Below are positions 25,031 through 34,559 of a stretch of 64,000 nucleotides of DNA, one piece after another. The stretch is from Draconibacterium sp. (GTDB taxonomy: Bacteria; Bacteroidota; Bacteroidia; Bacteroidales; Prolixibacteraceae): contig WOYV01000025.1 in NCBI GenBank assembly GCA_011620585.1, positions 1 through 64,000 of the forward strand. The letters run 5' to 3'. The position numbers and the translations under genes were made by a program. Position 1 is the first letter of the stretch; each line of letters begins with the position of its first letter. The notes under the pieces are model-generated. The model worked only from the letters and a program-made list of their open reading frames with translations. It did no database searches and was not told where the DNA came from.

Positions 25031-25582
25031 TTAAGCTTCTGTGTGAAGTGAAAATTGATCGGGATTTTTCCCTTTTACATCCAGATAAACGCTATTTATC
25101 TCTGCAAGTGCGGTTTTAAAGTCCGAGGTCTCATAAATAACTTTTTGAATACTCATCTCCTTTTTATTGTAATCAAGCGTTGCAACAACAATCGGCACCC
25201 CGGCTTTTTGAGCCATGTAGAAGAATCCTTTATTCCATTTTGTCCTTCTTTTTATATAGCCCTCGGGCGAAACTACAATGTGCAGTTCTTCAGCATCATC
25301 AAGCAATTCCACCACATGGTAAATGGCATTCTGGCCAACAACACCCCTGACCGGAATTGAACCAAGTTTTTGCATGATCAGGTTCATAGGGAAAAAGAAA
25401 AGCTCTTTTTTTGAAAGGAATTTAAATTTTACGCCAAGCTCGGTAAAACCAAGTTTCCCGTAAAAATAGTCGATGTGGGCTGTGTGAGGTGCGAAGATAG
25501 TTACCGATTTTTTTAATCCGGCATAATCACTTGTTATTTTCCAGCCGAGACTTTGTAATACTTTACCGGAGATTGTCCTCAT
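25031..25582 (-). CDS. PlsC-type acyltransferase (1-acylglycerol-3-phosphate acyltransferase-like)
   Basis: 183 residues with the LPLAT fold signature: catalytic HX4D in APHTAHIDYFYG (about residues 32-43), LGSIPVRG as the glycerophosphate-binding block and VSPEGYIKRRTKW as the third block. There is no strong membrane anchor, and it is shorter than typical PlsC. Closely similar short acyltransferases occur in many bacteria, and their acceptor is uncertain. Monocistronic and leftward, 49 bp beyond tRNA-Thr, with the small membrane protein genes on either side. Confidence 0.85.
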   Translation of the reverse strand: MRTISGKVLQSLGWKITSDYAGLKKSVTIFAPHTAHIDYFYGKLGFTELGVKFKFLSKKELFFFPMNLIMQKLGSIPVRGVVGQNAIYHVVELLDDAEELHIVVSPEGYIKRRTKWNKGFFYMAQKAGVPIVVATLDYNKKEMSIQKVIYETSDFKTALAEINSVYLDVKGKNPDQFSLHTEA

Positions 25583-25882
25583 AGTAGGCAGTTCAGTGGC
25601 GGAAGGTAGAAATTTTAATTGGATATTTGGTTTTCGATTTTAAAAGGTACCCGTGTTATCGGTAGGCAGATCACATTTTATTCGTTTTGACAACTTCCGG
25701 GATTTATTTTCACCACAATATTGCGCAGTAATTGTTTCTCGTTTTCCCATGAAGTACACAATCTGAATAACACATATAAACATAACACGTTTAATAAGTT
25801 TCACTAAAACAGATACTTAGCCTGGTTCATTGGTTGTAAATTGGTTTCCATAATTATCTGTATCCCTAAGTCCCGATTGAAA
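25583..25882. other. Spacer with no recognisable gene
   Basis: About 300 AT-rich bases between the acyltransferase start and the second small membrane protein gene. No ORF with coding character, no tRNA and no strong palindrome were found. It probably holds the promoters of the two divergent genes; no perfect TAnnTTTG box was seen. Confidence 0.4.
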
Positions 25883-25984
25883 ATGAAGTTTATGGCAGCA
25901 ATTGTTACTTATGCAGTTTTCTTGCTGATGTTGGTGTCTGTAATGATGTATTTAAGTTATAAGGATGTAAAACAGAATCATTAA
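25883..25984 (+). CDS. Small single-span membrane protein, 33 residues (copy 2)
   Basis: Begins MKFMAAIVTYAVFLLML and ends MYLSYKDVKQNH. Paralogue of the 30-residue protein at 24665-24757, with MLV, the MYLSY motif at the membrane exit and a D-K pair kept. One predicted transmembrane helix, N-terminus short, C-terminus polar. It lies between the leftward acyltransferase and lysS genes with no neighbour on its own strand, so it would need its own promoter. Confidence 0.6.
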   Translation: MKFMAAIVTYAVFLLMLVSVMMYLSYKDVKQNH

Positions 25985-26093
25985 AGTTCTGATTTACTTC
26001 TTTCCTGGCTGATTTTGGATTGAGATTTTTCGGTCTCGATCTGTAACATTACGCTCTTCATTATAAACATGAATCATACAAATATGCTCCAAC

Positions 26094-26123
26094 AAAAAAG
26101 CCCCCTGCAAAAGCAGAAGGCTT
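26094..26123 (-). terminator. Intrinsic terminator after lysS
   Basis: On the minus strand AAGCCTTCTGC/GCAGGGGGCTT (two G-T pairs) with a TTTT loop is followed by TTTTTT (plus 26094-26099). Confidence 0.85.
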
Positions 26124-26155
26124 GTATCTTGATTCTTGTGTCTTGAATCTTGGAT

Positions 26156-27862
26156 CTATAAGATTGTTATACTCAGCCCGGCGCCGGTATTTTCTACTTT
26201 TGCCACCTTCTTGCTGGTGAGCCCTTTAATGGCTTTGTCCCATTTTTTATTGCTGAGTTCACTTTTTGTTTTCAGTTCGTTCAATTCAACCGGCGAAGTT
26301 TCTTGCAGTAGGTTGTGTACTATTTTTTCATCTTCGGTGAGTTCCACCGCTTTTTTCTCTGGTTTCATTTGCGGAAAGAAAAGTACGTCCTGAATCGACG
26401 GGCTGTTTGTCATAAACATAGTCAGGCGGTCCATCCCGATTCCCATTCCTGAAGTAGGCGGCATTCCGTATTCGAGTGCGCGAAGAAAATCCTGGTCGAT
26501 AAACATCGCTTCGTCGTCACCTTTTTCTGATAGCGACAGCTGATCCTGGAAACGTTCGCGCTGATCGATCGGGTCGTTTAATTCAGAATAGGCATTGGCC
26601 AGTTCTTTCCCGTTTACCATTAATTCGAAACGTTCGGTCAGTTCAGGATGTTCGCGGTGTTTTTTGGTTAGTGGCGACATCTCAACCGGGTAATCGATAA
26701 TAAAGGTTGGCTGGATATAATTGCCTTCGCATTTCTCTCCGAAAATCTCGTCGATGAGTTTTCCTTTCCCCATGCTCGGGTCGGTTTCAATTCCCAACTT
26801 GTCGCAAATATCGCGGAGCTCTGCTTCACTTTTCCCGGTGATGTCGTAGCCGGTGTGTTCTTTTATAGCCTCGGTCATGGTTACCCGAGGAAACGGCGCT
26901 TTGTAATCGATCACGTGATCGCCCAACTGGACTTTGGTTGTTCCGTGCAGGGCCACGGCAACGCGTTCACAAATTTCTTCGGTGAACTCCATCATCCATT
27001 TGTAATCTTTGTAGGCCACATAAATTTCCATTACCGTAAACTCGGGGTTGTGTGTGCGGTCCATTCCTTCGTTCCGGAAATCTTTCGAAAACTCGTACAC
27101 GCCTTCGAAACCGCCAACAATCAATCGTTTCAGGTACAATTCGTTGGCAATTCGCATATACAAAGGCATGTTCAGCGCATTGTGGTGCGTAATAAACGGA
27201 CGTGCTGCTGCCCCGCCGGGAATAGGTTGCAGAATCGGCGTCTCCACTTCGTGATAACCATATTCATTAAACATCTGGCGCATGGTGTTGTAAATGACCG
27301 TCCGTTTCATAAAGGTATCTTTTACCTGCGGATTTACGATCAAATCGACATAGCGCTGGCGGTAACGCTGTTCGGGATCGGTAAATGCATCAAAAGTCTG
27401 TCCGTCTTTTTCTTTTACAATCGGAAGCGGTCGCAAGGATTTGCTCAGAACTGTCAGTTCTTTAACATGAACTGTCAATTCTCCCATCTGTGTAATAAAA
27501 GCGAACCCTTTTACTCCGATAATATCGCCGATATCGAGTAGTTTTTTGAAAATTTCGTTATACAAGGCCTTGTCTTCGCCGGGGCAAATCTCATCGCGGT
27601 TCACATAAATCTGGATACGTCCTTCGTGGTCCTGGATTTCGGCAAAAGCCGCTTTTCCCATAATTCGCTGGCTCATCATTCTACCTGCAATCACTACATC
27701 CTGAAAATTATTTTCATTTTTGGCAAAGCCTGCTTTTATTTTTGCAGAGGTGGTATTTACATGGTATTGAGCTGCGGGGTAGGGGTCGATACCCAGTTCA
27801 CGCATTTTTTGCAACGAATTTCTTCGGATAATTTCTTGTTCGCTTAATTCCTGATGACTCAT
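26156..27862 (-). CDS. lysS: Lysyl-tRNA synthetase, class II
   Basis: Charges tRNA-Lys. 568 residues, about 60 longer than E. coli LysS. An OB-fold anticodon domain (about 50-170) precedes the class II core: motif 2 [20 protein letters not shown] and motif 3 [14 protein letters not shown]. After the normal end ([11 protein letters not shown]) a 65-residue tail follows, with helices [19 protein letters not shown] and a basic [19 protein letters not shown], resembling a winged-helix appendage. Longer LysS proteins of this kind occur in Bacteroidota. Divergent from recJ. Confidence 0.96.
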   Translation of the reverse strand: MSHQELSEQEIIRRNSLQKMRELGIDPYPAAQYHVNTTSAKIKAGFAKNENNFQDVVIAGRMMSQRIMGKAAFAEIQDHEGRIQIYVNRDEICPGEDKALYNEIFKKLLDIGDIIGVKGFAFITQMGELTVHVKELTVLSKSLRPLPIVKEKDGQTFDAFTDPEQRYRQRYVDLIVNPQVKDTFMKRTVIYNTMRQMFNEYGYHEVETPILQPIPGGAAARPFITHHNALNMPLYMRIANELYLKRLIVGGFEGVYEFSKDFRNEGMDRTHNPEFTVMEIYVAYKDYKWMMEFTEEICERVAVALHGTTKVQLGDHVIDYKAPFPRVTMTEAIKEHTGYDITGKSEAELRDICDKLGIETDPSMGKGKLIDEIFGEKCEGNYIQPTFIIDYPVEMSPLTKKHREHPELTERFELMVNGKELANAYSELNDPIDQRERFQDQLSLSEKGDDEAMFIDQDFLRALEYGMPPTSGMGIGMDRLTMFMTNSPSIQDVLFFPQMKPEKKAVELTEDEKIVHNLLQETSPVELNELKTKSELSNKKWDKAIKGLTSKKVAKVENTGAGLSITIL

Positions 27863-27943
27863 TTTCTTGCTCGTTCATTTGGCCGGTTTCCGGCATTCTC
27901 CCGAAAATAACCCGGTGAAAACTATTAAATTGAAAAATTGTGG

Positions 27944-27951
27944 CAAAGATA
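27944..27951 (-). promoter_or_regulatory. Candidate lysS promoter -7 box
   Basis: TATCTTTG on the minus strand, about 80 bp upstream of the lysS ATG at 27862. It matches TAnnTTTG; no ideal -33 element is seen. Confidence 0.5.
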
Positions 27952-28046
27952 ATAAAACAACTTGCTTTCTCTTTTTTTCGATATTCGATTCGCCAAAAAA
28001 TAATGTTGCAGAACATCGATTTATTTCGATATGACCGGGCATTTTA

Positions 28047-28054
28047 TATCTTTG
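28047..28054 (+). promoter_or_regulatory. Candidate recJ promoter -7 box
   Basis: TATCTTTG, 31 bp upstream of the recJ ATG at 28086. Predicted transcription start near 28060 rules out the in-frame TTG at 28062 as a practical start codon. Confidence 0.5.
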
Positions 28055-28085
28055 CAGATCATTGCATCAAATACAGCAACGCAGC

Positions 28086-29810
28086 ATGGATAGAATTTGG
28101 AACTTAAAAAAACAAGGCGACCAAAACGAGGTAAAGCACCTTTCTGCGGCGTTGAACGTAAACATGGTCATTGCCCGGTTGTTGGTGCAGCGTGGCATTA
28201 AAACTTATAACGAAGCCAAATCATTTTTCCGGCCCCGGTTAAGTGACCTGCACGATCCATTTTTGATGAAGGACATGGACAAAGCCGTGGAAAGGCTTAA
28301 CAGGGCCGTCAATAACCAGGAAAAGGTAATTATTTACGGCGACTACGACGTGGACGGAACTACCTCGGTGGCATTAATGTACCTGTTTTTGAAGCAAAGG
28401 ATCAAGGAAATTGAATACTACATTCCCGACCGATACAGCGAAGGTTATGGTATTTCGCCCAAAAGTATTGACTACGCGGTAGAAAACGGTTATACGCTGG
28501 TGGTGGCGCTCGACTGTGGTATCAAAGCGGTTGATAAAATCGCGAAGGCAAAAGAACGCGGTCTTGATTTTATTATCTGCGATCATCACAATCCTGCCAA
28601 TACCGTGCCCGATGCCGCAGCAGTGCTCGATCCGAAACAGCCGGGATGCAATTATCCCTATAAAGAACTCTCGGGTTGTGGCGTGGGTTTTAAATTGCTG
28701 CAGGCTTATTCGAAGGATAACAACATTGATTACGAAGAAATTTATGATCTGCTTGATTTGGTTGCCGTTTCGATAGCTGCCGATATAGTCCCGATTACAG
28801 GGGAGAACCGGGTGTTGGCATATTACGGTTTGAAAAAGTTGAATTCGAACCCGGGTGTCGGCCTGCAAACCATCATCAATTTTGCCGGAATCAATGGAAC
28901 TGAAATTACCATTAGCGACATAGTGTTTAAAATTGGCCCGCGATTAAATGCGTCGGGAAGGATCGAACACGGGAAAAAATCAGTTCAGATCCTGGTTTCG
29001 GATGATGAAGATAAATCGGATCTTCTTGGGGAAGAAATCGACTCGTTTAACGAAATTCGGAAAACACTCGACCGCGATATTACGGTTGATGCGCTCGATA
29101 TGATCGAGAAAAGCGAGGAGCTGAAATCGATGAACAGCACTGTGTTGTATAACCGCGACTGGCACAAAGGCGTGGTTGGGATTGTTGCATCGAGAGTTAC
29201 CGAGCAGTATTATCGGCCAACCATTATTTTAACCGAATCAAACGGTTTGGCAACGGGTTCGGCGCGTTCGATACGGGATTTCGATTTATACGAAGCAATT
29301 GGCCAGTGCAGCGATTTGCTTGAATCGTACGGCGGGCACATGTATGCAGCCGGTTTGACCATGAGAATCGAGAATATTCCTGAATTCCGTCGTCGTTTCG
29401 AAGAAATTGTGACAAAACAGATTACCGACAAACAAAAGGTGCAGTCGATTGATGTGGATGCAAAAATTACGCTTAGTGAAATTACCCCGAGATTCTTCCG
29501 GATTTTGAAACAATTTGCGCCTTACGGTCCGCACAATATGATGCCGATTTTTGTAACGGAAGATGTATTTGACGCCGGGACCAGTCGCCTGGTTGGGAAA
29601 AACAAGGAACACCTGAAACTGGATTTGGTAGAACCGGATGTGAATTCAGGGATTTTTCCGGGAATCGCTTTCAATCAGTCGGAGGCTTTTGACCTGATTA
29701 CCTCGGGATCGCCTTTCGATGTTTGTTATTCAATCCACGAAAACGAATACCGCGGGAAAACAAATCTTCAACTATACATCCGCGACATTAAGAAGCGCGA
29801 TATTTTTTAA
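28086..29810 (+). CDS. recJ: Single-strand-specific 5'-3' exonuclease RecJ
   Basis: Exonuclease of recombination and mismatch repair. 574 residues from the ATG at 28086. DHH-family metal ligands: VIIYGDYDVDGTTS (about 81-94), ALDCGIKA, FIICDHHNPANTVPDA (DHH motif) and the DHHA1 region with RLNASGRIEHG and ATGSARSIRDFDLYEAI, plus the GGHMYAAGLTMR motif. A C-terminal OB-like domain (about 460-570) completes the fold. It starts next to the divergent lysS. Confidence 0.96.
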   Translation: MDRIWNLKKQGDQNEVKHLSAALNVNMVIARLLVQRGIKTYNEAKSFFRPRLSDLHDPFLMKDMDKAVERLNRAVNNQEKVIIYGDYDVDGTTSVALMYLFLKQRIKEIEYYIPDRYSEGYGISPKSIDYAVENGYTLVVALDCGIKAVDKIAKAKERGLDFIICDHHNPANTVPDAAAVLDPKQPGCNYPYKELSGCGVGFKLLQAYSKDNNIDYEEIYDLLDLVAVSIAADIVPITGENRVLAYYGLKKLNSNPGVGLQTIINFAGINGTEITISDIVFKIGPRLNASGRIEHGKKSVQILVSDDEDKSDLLGEEIDSFNEIRKTLDRDITVDALDMIEKSEELKSMNSTVLYNRDWHKGVVGIVASRVTEQYYRPTIILTESNGLATGSARSIRDFDLYEAIGQCSDLLESYGGHMYAAGLTMRIENIPEFRRRFEEIVTKQITDKQKVQSIDVDAKITLSEITPRFFRILKQFAPYGPHNMMPIFVTEDVFDAGTSRLVGKNKEHLKLDLVEPDVNSGIFPGIAFNQSEAFDLITSGSPFDVCYSIHENEYRGKTNLQLYIRDIKKRDIF

Positions 29811-29816
29811 CCGGAG

Positions 29817-30458
29817 TTAGCCAATCATCCAGTCGTGGTTTAAAAGTTCGCCCAAATCGGGGAGGACAACGGTCCCCGTGGTTTCCAGTCGCTTTTTCGA
29901 CTGATGCCCGTTCGCGATGAGAATGCAACGGATACCAAGGTCTTGCGCAACTTCAAAATCATGGATAGTATCGCCGATAATTACAGCAGATTCTTTTTTG
30001 ATTTGGTGACGATCAATCATTTGTTGTCCAAGTTCTATCTTCGAAACAGCATAATGATCGTCAAGCCCGTTTACACTTTCAAAGAAGTCAAGAATTTCCT
30101 GATGTTTTAACGTTTTTTCGAGCATATCCTGTTTCATGGCCGACAAAACAAACTGCTTTTTACCGAGTTTTTCTATTTCACCTAAAATTTCCTTTGCCTT
30201 TTGATGAAGTGCACAACCGCCGACTTTGCTATTGTATAAATCGATGAATTCGCCTGCAGGTACTGCAAAATCTTCAATACTGAAATCAAAACCGATTGCT
30301 TCGTAATAATCTTTTACCGGAAATGAGAATACTTCCCGGTATATCTGTGAGTCGAGTGGCTTCAACCTTCTTTTTTCGAGTAAATGATTGATCGATGAAA
30401 TACACAGCTCAAGATCGTTGAGCAGTGTTCCGTTCCAATCCCAGATAACCGATTGCAT
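29817..30458 (-). CDS. HAD-superfamily phosphatase (phosphoglycolate phosphatase-like)
   Basis: 213 residues. HAD motif I is IWDWNGTLLNDLEL, with Asn in place of the second Asp, a variant seen in many relatives of this Bacteroidota group. An alpha-helical cap (about 15-80) precedes motif II (FVLSAMKQDMLEKT), the motif III lysine region and motif IV AVIIGDTIHDFEVAQDLGI. The substrate is unknown; phosphoglycolate phosphatase is the closest general label. It is 1 bp downstream of the leftward acyltransferase gene, so probably cotranscribed. Confidence 0.87.
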   Translation of the reverse strand: MQSVIWDWNGTLLNDLELCISSINHLLEKRRLKPLDSQIYREVFSFPVKDYYEAIGFDFSIEDFAVPAGEFIDLYNSKVGGCALHQKAKEILGEIEKLGKKQFVLSAMKQDMLEKTLKHQEILDFFESVNGLDDHYAVSKIELGQQMIDRHQIKKESAVIIGDTIHDFEVAQDLGIRCILIANGHQSKKRLETTGTVVLPDLGELLNHDWMIG

Positions 30459-30459
30459 G

Positions 30460-31602
30460 CTAAGGTTTGGTAACTTTTAATTTGTTGATCACCGGGTTGG
30501 CATATACTTTAAGAAAGCGTTCCTGGATGTCGGTGATTGGATAATCAATGTTGATAAGAGCCTGTTCCACCATCATTTCGAATGCTTTTTGTTCTTCCGA
30601 AGTGTAGCGGTCTTTAAATCGGTGTTCCTGCATCAGCAAATCGTAGGCCACATAGTTATTGGGCCACAACTTGTAATTCTTGTAGATCTGGGAATCGATA
30701 ATCTCGGCGATATCGTGAATGTATTTGTTTCTCTGTTCGTTATTGTCGGCCAGCGCAAAATGTGTTTCAATCAGGTCGCCAAATGCAAAACGGATCCTTC
30801 CCTTTGGTGCAAACATTCCCATCGACATACTTTTCAGATCGTCTTTGCTGGTTTTCAATTGACCGTAATGTTCTTTCTTGATCAGCTCTTTTAACTTGGC
30901 CAAAGCACAAGGTTCAATTTCATACGAGATCGAAACCGGAACAATATTCAGTTCGTTAAACCCGTCGGAAATACCTCCCTGGTTGCTCATATTCAGCATC
31001 TTCAATACACTTTCCTGTGTTTTGTCGAATCCGTCTTTGGTTCGTCCTTCGCGTTGTGCAATCCAAATCGAGACATTATCTTCAGTAATAGATTTACGGA
31101 TGTAGTGTGATACCTTTTTCGAGGCTACCATCAGTTCACGGGGGGGCAGATTTCGTCTGATTACAAACGACCGGTTCAGTTTTACGGTGTGTTCGATCCA
31201 TTCGTATTGCAGAAGATTGTCGCCAATGGCAATTTGTGTGGTGTTCATGCCATTCTCGAAAATCAGGAAATTCAGCAGAGCGGCATCCAGGATAATATCG
31301 CGATGGTTTGAAATAAAGAGGTAAGGTTTTTTCTTGTCGAGTTTCTCAATTCCGGTACACCGTATTCCTTTCGAAGTTTTATCCACCAGCCAGTGCAACA
31401 GGTCGTAAATAAATACCCCCTGCAATTGTTTTACACTACGCACCCTTCTGAGCTGAAACTTTACCATTTCCACCTTTGGGCGGTTTTTAAAAAGGTGCAT
31501 CAACACGTCGTCAAAAGTTTTATCCTTTAACATCAGACGCATTTTCTGTCTTACTTCCGAGTCGTAATAGGGGCGGATGTCATCAAAATTGTAGCCTGTC
31601 AT
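30460..31602 (-). CDS. Glycerol-phosphate-type acyltransferase
   Basis: 380 residues from the ATG at 31602 (an upstream in-frame ATG at 31638 overlaps the end of the previous gene region). The LPLAT active-site block reads FISNHRDIILDAALLNFL, where His and Asp are five residues apart rather than the canonical four. The second block is SFVIRRNLPPREL and the third WIAQREGRTKDGFDKTQ. No signal peptide is present and it is probably peripheral on the inner membrane. The remaining helical C-terminus (about 250-380) has no recognised domain. It follows the HhH/beta-barrel gene and precedes the HAD phosphatase. Confidence 0.82.
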   Translation of the reverse strand: MTGYNFDDIRPYYDSEVRQKMRLMLKDKTFDDVLMHLFKNRPKVEMVKFQLRRVRSVKQLQGVFIYDLLHWLVDKTSKGIRCTGIEKLDKKKPYLFISNHRDIILDAALLNFLIFENGMNTTQIAIGDNLLQYEWIEHTVKLNRSFVIRRNLPPRELMVASKKVSHYIRKSITEDNVSIWIAQREGRTKDGFDKTQESVLKMLNMSNQGGISDGFNELNIVPVSISYEIEPCALAKLKELIKKEHYGQLKTSKDDLKSMSMGMFAPKGRIRFAFGDLIETHFALADNNEQRNKYIHDIAEIIDSQIYKNYKLWPNNYVAYDLLMQEHRFKDRYTSEEQKAFEMMVEQALINIDYPITDIQERFLKVYANPVINKLKVTKP

Positions 31603-31640
31603 GTGTATTGATTTAACTCGGCAAAGTAACACATTCAAAC

Positions 31641-33689
31641 TCAGAATTTCAACCGAAGCTGTACTTTTAACTCACTTTTGTTGTGTCCGTCGATTTCGTT
31701 ATAGCCCGAACTGATGCTCTCGCGGCCGGCCCAAAGCGTGTTCCCGAATTTGATCCAGCACTCGGCATTGCCCGAAATCCGGTACTTTGCATTCAGGTAA
31801 GTTCGGAAACCTTTTTCGTAATAAGCGGGTATCGAAAAAGTATATAACAGATCGTTTTCGTAAGCATAAATTCGCGAATTGTACCCATCGGTTCTGAACC
31901 AGGCCAGGCGTGCGGAAAAACTAATTGGAAAACTTAGGGAATTATATTGAACATCTTCAAAAATCAAAATTCCGTTTTCAGGAGAGTTGCCGTTAAAATA
32001 AGCATGTTCGAAACGGGTTTTAACCTGAATGGTTTCCGTAATCCGGTAATCAAAATGAAGCCGGGTTTTTTGTATTCGTTCCGTTAGGTTCACATATTGT
32101 TTTTCGAGTATGTATTTCTGATCTCTTTCTTCGTTTTTGTAGCGAATGTAAAAGCTGAATTTCTCTGAAAAACGAAAATCGGCCTGGCTCAAAACATCCC
32201 AGCCGGTAGAAGGGCCGGCAGTTGAAAAAGAATACCACTTCGAGCGGTAAATATCGGAATAGGCAGAAAGCGTGACAAACTTTGCCGGAAGGAAACGCAG
32301 CCCGAAATACAGGCCTGATTCGTTATTGGTGTTGGTGCCGTCGGCAAAAGTATTGGCCCAAAGTGCATGATAGTTTTTATCGAAATGCCGGTACAAAAGT
32401 GAAACGTTAACCCTGTCGTTTAGTCGAACCACGGTTCCCTGGATCAATGCCATTCCTCCCGAACGTGAAACAGCCGCTTCGCCAAAAAACTGGTATTTTC
32501 CCCGGCTAAAAAGATAATCGATGCCAGCGGTGTAATTTTCATTCCCGGAAAACAGAAACTGGTTGTGCAGCTGTGCACTTCGGATAAAGGGCTGATCGAA
32601 ATGCTGGTAAACAAACGTGGCCCCGAATTTCACATCACGCAGGTTAAGTTGATAAACAAATCCGGCATTGAGGTTTTGTATTGTTTTTTCGTCTTCAATT
32701 TCGCTCTGCGTGCGATGGTATCCCGAGCTTTGGAGACTGGTAAACCAGTTGTTCCCTTCTTCATCCGTTTCGACATTCCCATCGGCTTTTTTGCTTGAAA
32801 TGAAAAACGTAGCCGAATTCTTTTTGTATTTTAATACTGCTGCTGCTCCCCTAAAAAATGCGTTTTCATCCACCGAAGTATAAGGACGTGTTCCCTGCCC
32901 GGTTTTCAAAATGGAAAGCACATCGGGAGATTTGCCGCTGGTGTATCCTTGCCATAGGGCCAGCCCCTGACCGGCGCGAACCACAAAATCGCCCACCGTT
33001 ATTTGCTGTATAAATTTTCCCGGAGTCCAACTCAAATGAGCCGAATAATAATCAAAACCCTGTTTATTCGATCCATCGAAAAAGGCTTCGCCCGGATCCT
33101 TTTCTGTAGTAACCCCAGCCGATAAAGCATCGCGGGCTTCAAAACGATACCTGCTGTAATACCTGAAACGATTACCTTCGTAAGGTGTCGTTCCATCTTC
33201 GCGTGGAAGATAACCTTTTGCGGTCTGCAAGGTGCCGAGTGTTCGCGCCAGCACCTCGTGTTTTCCTTTTTTCATATTTTCTCCAAACGAACTTTTTTCT
33301 TCCTCAGCAGGACCAAAACGGATGAAGGGTTGCATTTTTTGTAACAGATCGGGTGTAAAGCCATCAATCGTATTTAATTCAAAAATTGAAAGGACAGGGC
33401 CAAAATCCCGGACGAAGTCGAGCAGTTTATTTATTTGAACCGTTGAAAGCAGGTACAGGCGTGAGAGTTCAACAGCGTTGGTTGAGTTAATATTAACCGG
33501 GTGTTCTGCCAGGTCTTCCAGATCCTCGATAATCAGGACTGCGTCTGTTCCCTCATCCAGATTTTCAATATGCGATTCAATAATCGCCTCAATAATCGAA
33601 TGAGGATCGCGTTGTTGTGCTGTGGCCCCTATTGCAAATATCAGCACAAATAAAACAGCAATATGTTGCCGTGTTCTATTCATTTCCAT
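31641..33689 (-). CDS. Exported HhH-domain protein with predicted outer-membrane beta-barrel
   Basis: 682 residues with a signal peptide (HIAVLFVLIFAIGATAQQ). Residues about 60-130 hold tandem ComEA-like helix-hairpin-helix segments (VNINSTNAVELSRLYLLSTV and FELNTIDGFTPDLLQKMQPF). The rest has alternating hydrophobic/aromatic strands ending in ...LKVQLRLKF, a C-terminal Phe strand typical of outer-membrane barrels. The combination of a periplasmic DNA-binding-like HhH region with a barrel is seen in unstudied Bacteroidota proteins. It overlaps the upstream PorV-like gene by 10 bp, so the two are translationally linked. Function is unknown. Confidence 0.75.
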   Translation of the reverse strand: MEMNRTRQHIAVLFVLIFAIGATAQQRDPHSIIEAIIESHIENLDEGTDAVLIIEDLEDLAEHPVNINSTNAVELSRLYLLSTVQINKLLDFVRDFGPVLSIFELNTIDGFTPDLLQKMQPFIRFGPAEEEKSSFGENMKKGKHEVLARTLGTLQTAKGYLPREDGTTPYEGNRFRYYSRYRFEARDALSAGVTTEKDPGEAFFDGSNKQGFDYYSAHLSWTPGKFIQQITVGDFVVRAGQGLALWQGYTSGKSPDVLSILKTGQGTRPYTSVDENAFFRGAAAVLKYKKNSATFFISSKKADGNVETDEEGNNWFTSLQSSGYHRTQSEIEDEKTIQNLNAGFVYQLNLRDVKFGATFVYQHFDQPFIRSAQLHNQFLFSGNENYTAGIDYLFSRGKYQFFGEAAVSRSGGMALIQGTVVRLNDRVNVSLLYRHFDKNYHALWANTFADGTNTNNESGLYFGLRFLPAKFVTLSAYSDIYRSKWYSFSTAGPSTGWDVLSQADFRFSEKFSFYIRYKNEERDQKYILEKQYVNLTERIQKTRLHFDYRITETIQVKTRFEHAYFNGNSPENGILIFEDVQYNSLSFPISFSARLAWFRTDGYNSRIYAYENDLLYTFSIPAYYEKGFRTYLNAKYRISGNAECWIKFGNTLWAGRESISSGYNEIDGHNKSELKVQLRLKF

Positions 33690-34498
33690 CGATATTGAAG
33701 AGAAACCGAAGGTGAAAAGCCGAGGTTGCCGTGGTAACTAAAGGCAATATCGGTGGTAAAACCACCAATGGTGTAACCCAGTCCTGCCGAGTATTTTAAA
33801 GGTCTCCCCGAAACACCCATTCGTAAAGCCAGGTTTTGAAGCGGATAAAACTCGAGCCCGGTTCGAACTTGTCCGGTTTGGTCGTTGTTATAAGCATATT
33901 CAGCCGAAATCAAAACACGGTCTGCAAATTCATAGTGGCCACCAATCCTTGCAATCAAAGGCATTTTTTCTTTCCCGTAATACGTCGTGATCCCATTTTT
34001 TACCGGATTGAACACGTGTGCGCCCAGCACCACTTCGTTATTTAAGCGGTATACAATTCCTGCTTCGAAGGTGGCAAACCCAAAGGCTTTTTCGTTTTCA
34101 GGCCAGCGATTCATAAAATAATCCATTTGAACGGCAGCGTTCCAGCGTTCAGAAAGTTGTCTGGCATAAGCGAACCCGAATTTTGTTTCGTTGTAGGTTC
34201 CGCTGCCAAACTGGTAAAAGCTCAGGCCAACATTTCCATTTAAGAGCGGGAGTGTTGCAGTGGCAGCTGCCAGCGAGAGTTCGTCAACCAGAAAACGTGA
34301 TTCGTAAAAAACACCGGCCGAGAAATTTTTTATTCCTGCCAATGTTGCCTGGTTATGAAACGTGCTCCAACTATCGCTTACCGAAACAAAGGCATTCGAA
34401 AGCGCAACCGAACGTGCTCCAACCGAATAATTACCTAAAGCCGGCGAGGGGACATAGATACCTAGGAACAGACACAGTATTCGTAAGGTTTTTATCAT
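33680..34498 (-). CDS. PorV/PorQ-like outer-membrane beta-barrel protein
   Basis: 272 residues with a signal peptide (LRILCLFLGIYVPSPALG). The N-terminus of the mature part, GARSVALSNAFVSVSDSWSTFHNQATLAG, is the hallmark of the PorV/FadL-like family of Bacteroidota. Strands follow to a C-terminal VSLQYRWK. PorV proteins shuttle type IX secretion substrates, but paralogues with other roles exist, so a T9SS role is not claimed. It overlaps the HhH/barrel gene by 10 bp and is separated from purE by a hairpin. Confidence 0.75.
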   Translation of the reverse strand: MIKTLRILCLFLGIYVPSPALGNYSVGARSVALSNAFVSVSDSWSTFHNQATLAGIKNFSAGVFYESRFLVDELSLAAATATLPLLNGNVGLSFYQFGSGTYNETKFGFAYARQLSERWNAAVQMDYFMNRWPENEKAFGFATFEAGIVYRLNNEVVLGAHVFNPVKNGITTYYGKEKMPLIARIGGHYEFADRVLISAEYAYNNDQTGQVRTGLEFYPLQNLALRMGVSGRPLKYSAGLGYTIGGFTTDIAFSYHGNLGFSPSVSLQYRWK

Positions 34499-34501
34499 AT
34501 A

Positions 34502-34532
34502 AAAGAGGTATGTTGTTCAAACACACCTCTTT
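34502..34532 (-). terminator. Probable terminator after purE
   Basis: AAAGAGGT and ACCTCTTT with an inner TGT/ACA make an 11-bp stem with one mismatch. On the minus strand it is followed by TTTATATGA, a weak U-tract. Confidence 0.5.
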
Positions 34533-34559
34533 AAAAATACGAAAAATATTTTGTTCAGC

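Noticed and set aside
26120-26155. Repeated CTTG/ATCTTG words after lysS as a possible CRISPR or tandem repeat
   Set aside because: Only short degenerate words without regular spacing; no spacers and no cas genes.
26855-27541. 228-codon frame opposite lysS
   Set aside because: Same shadow pattern; lysS motifs on the other strand are complete.
33680-34498. Component of a type IX secretion locus
   Set aside because: PorV-like similarity is clear, but no other T9SS gene (porU, porT, sprA, gldKLMN) is in the window and PorV paralogues are common.
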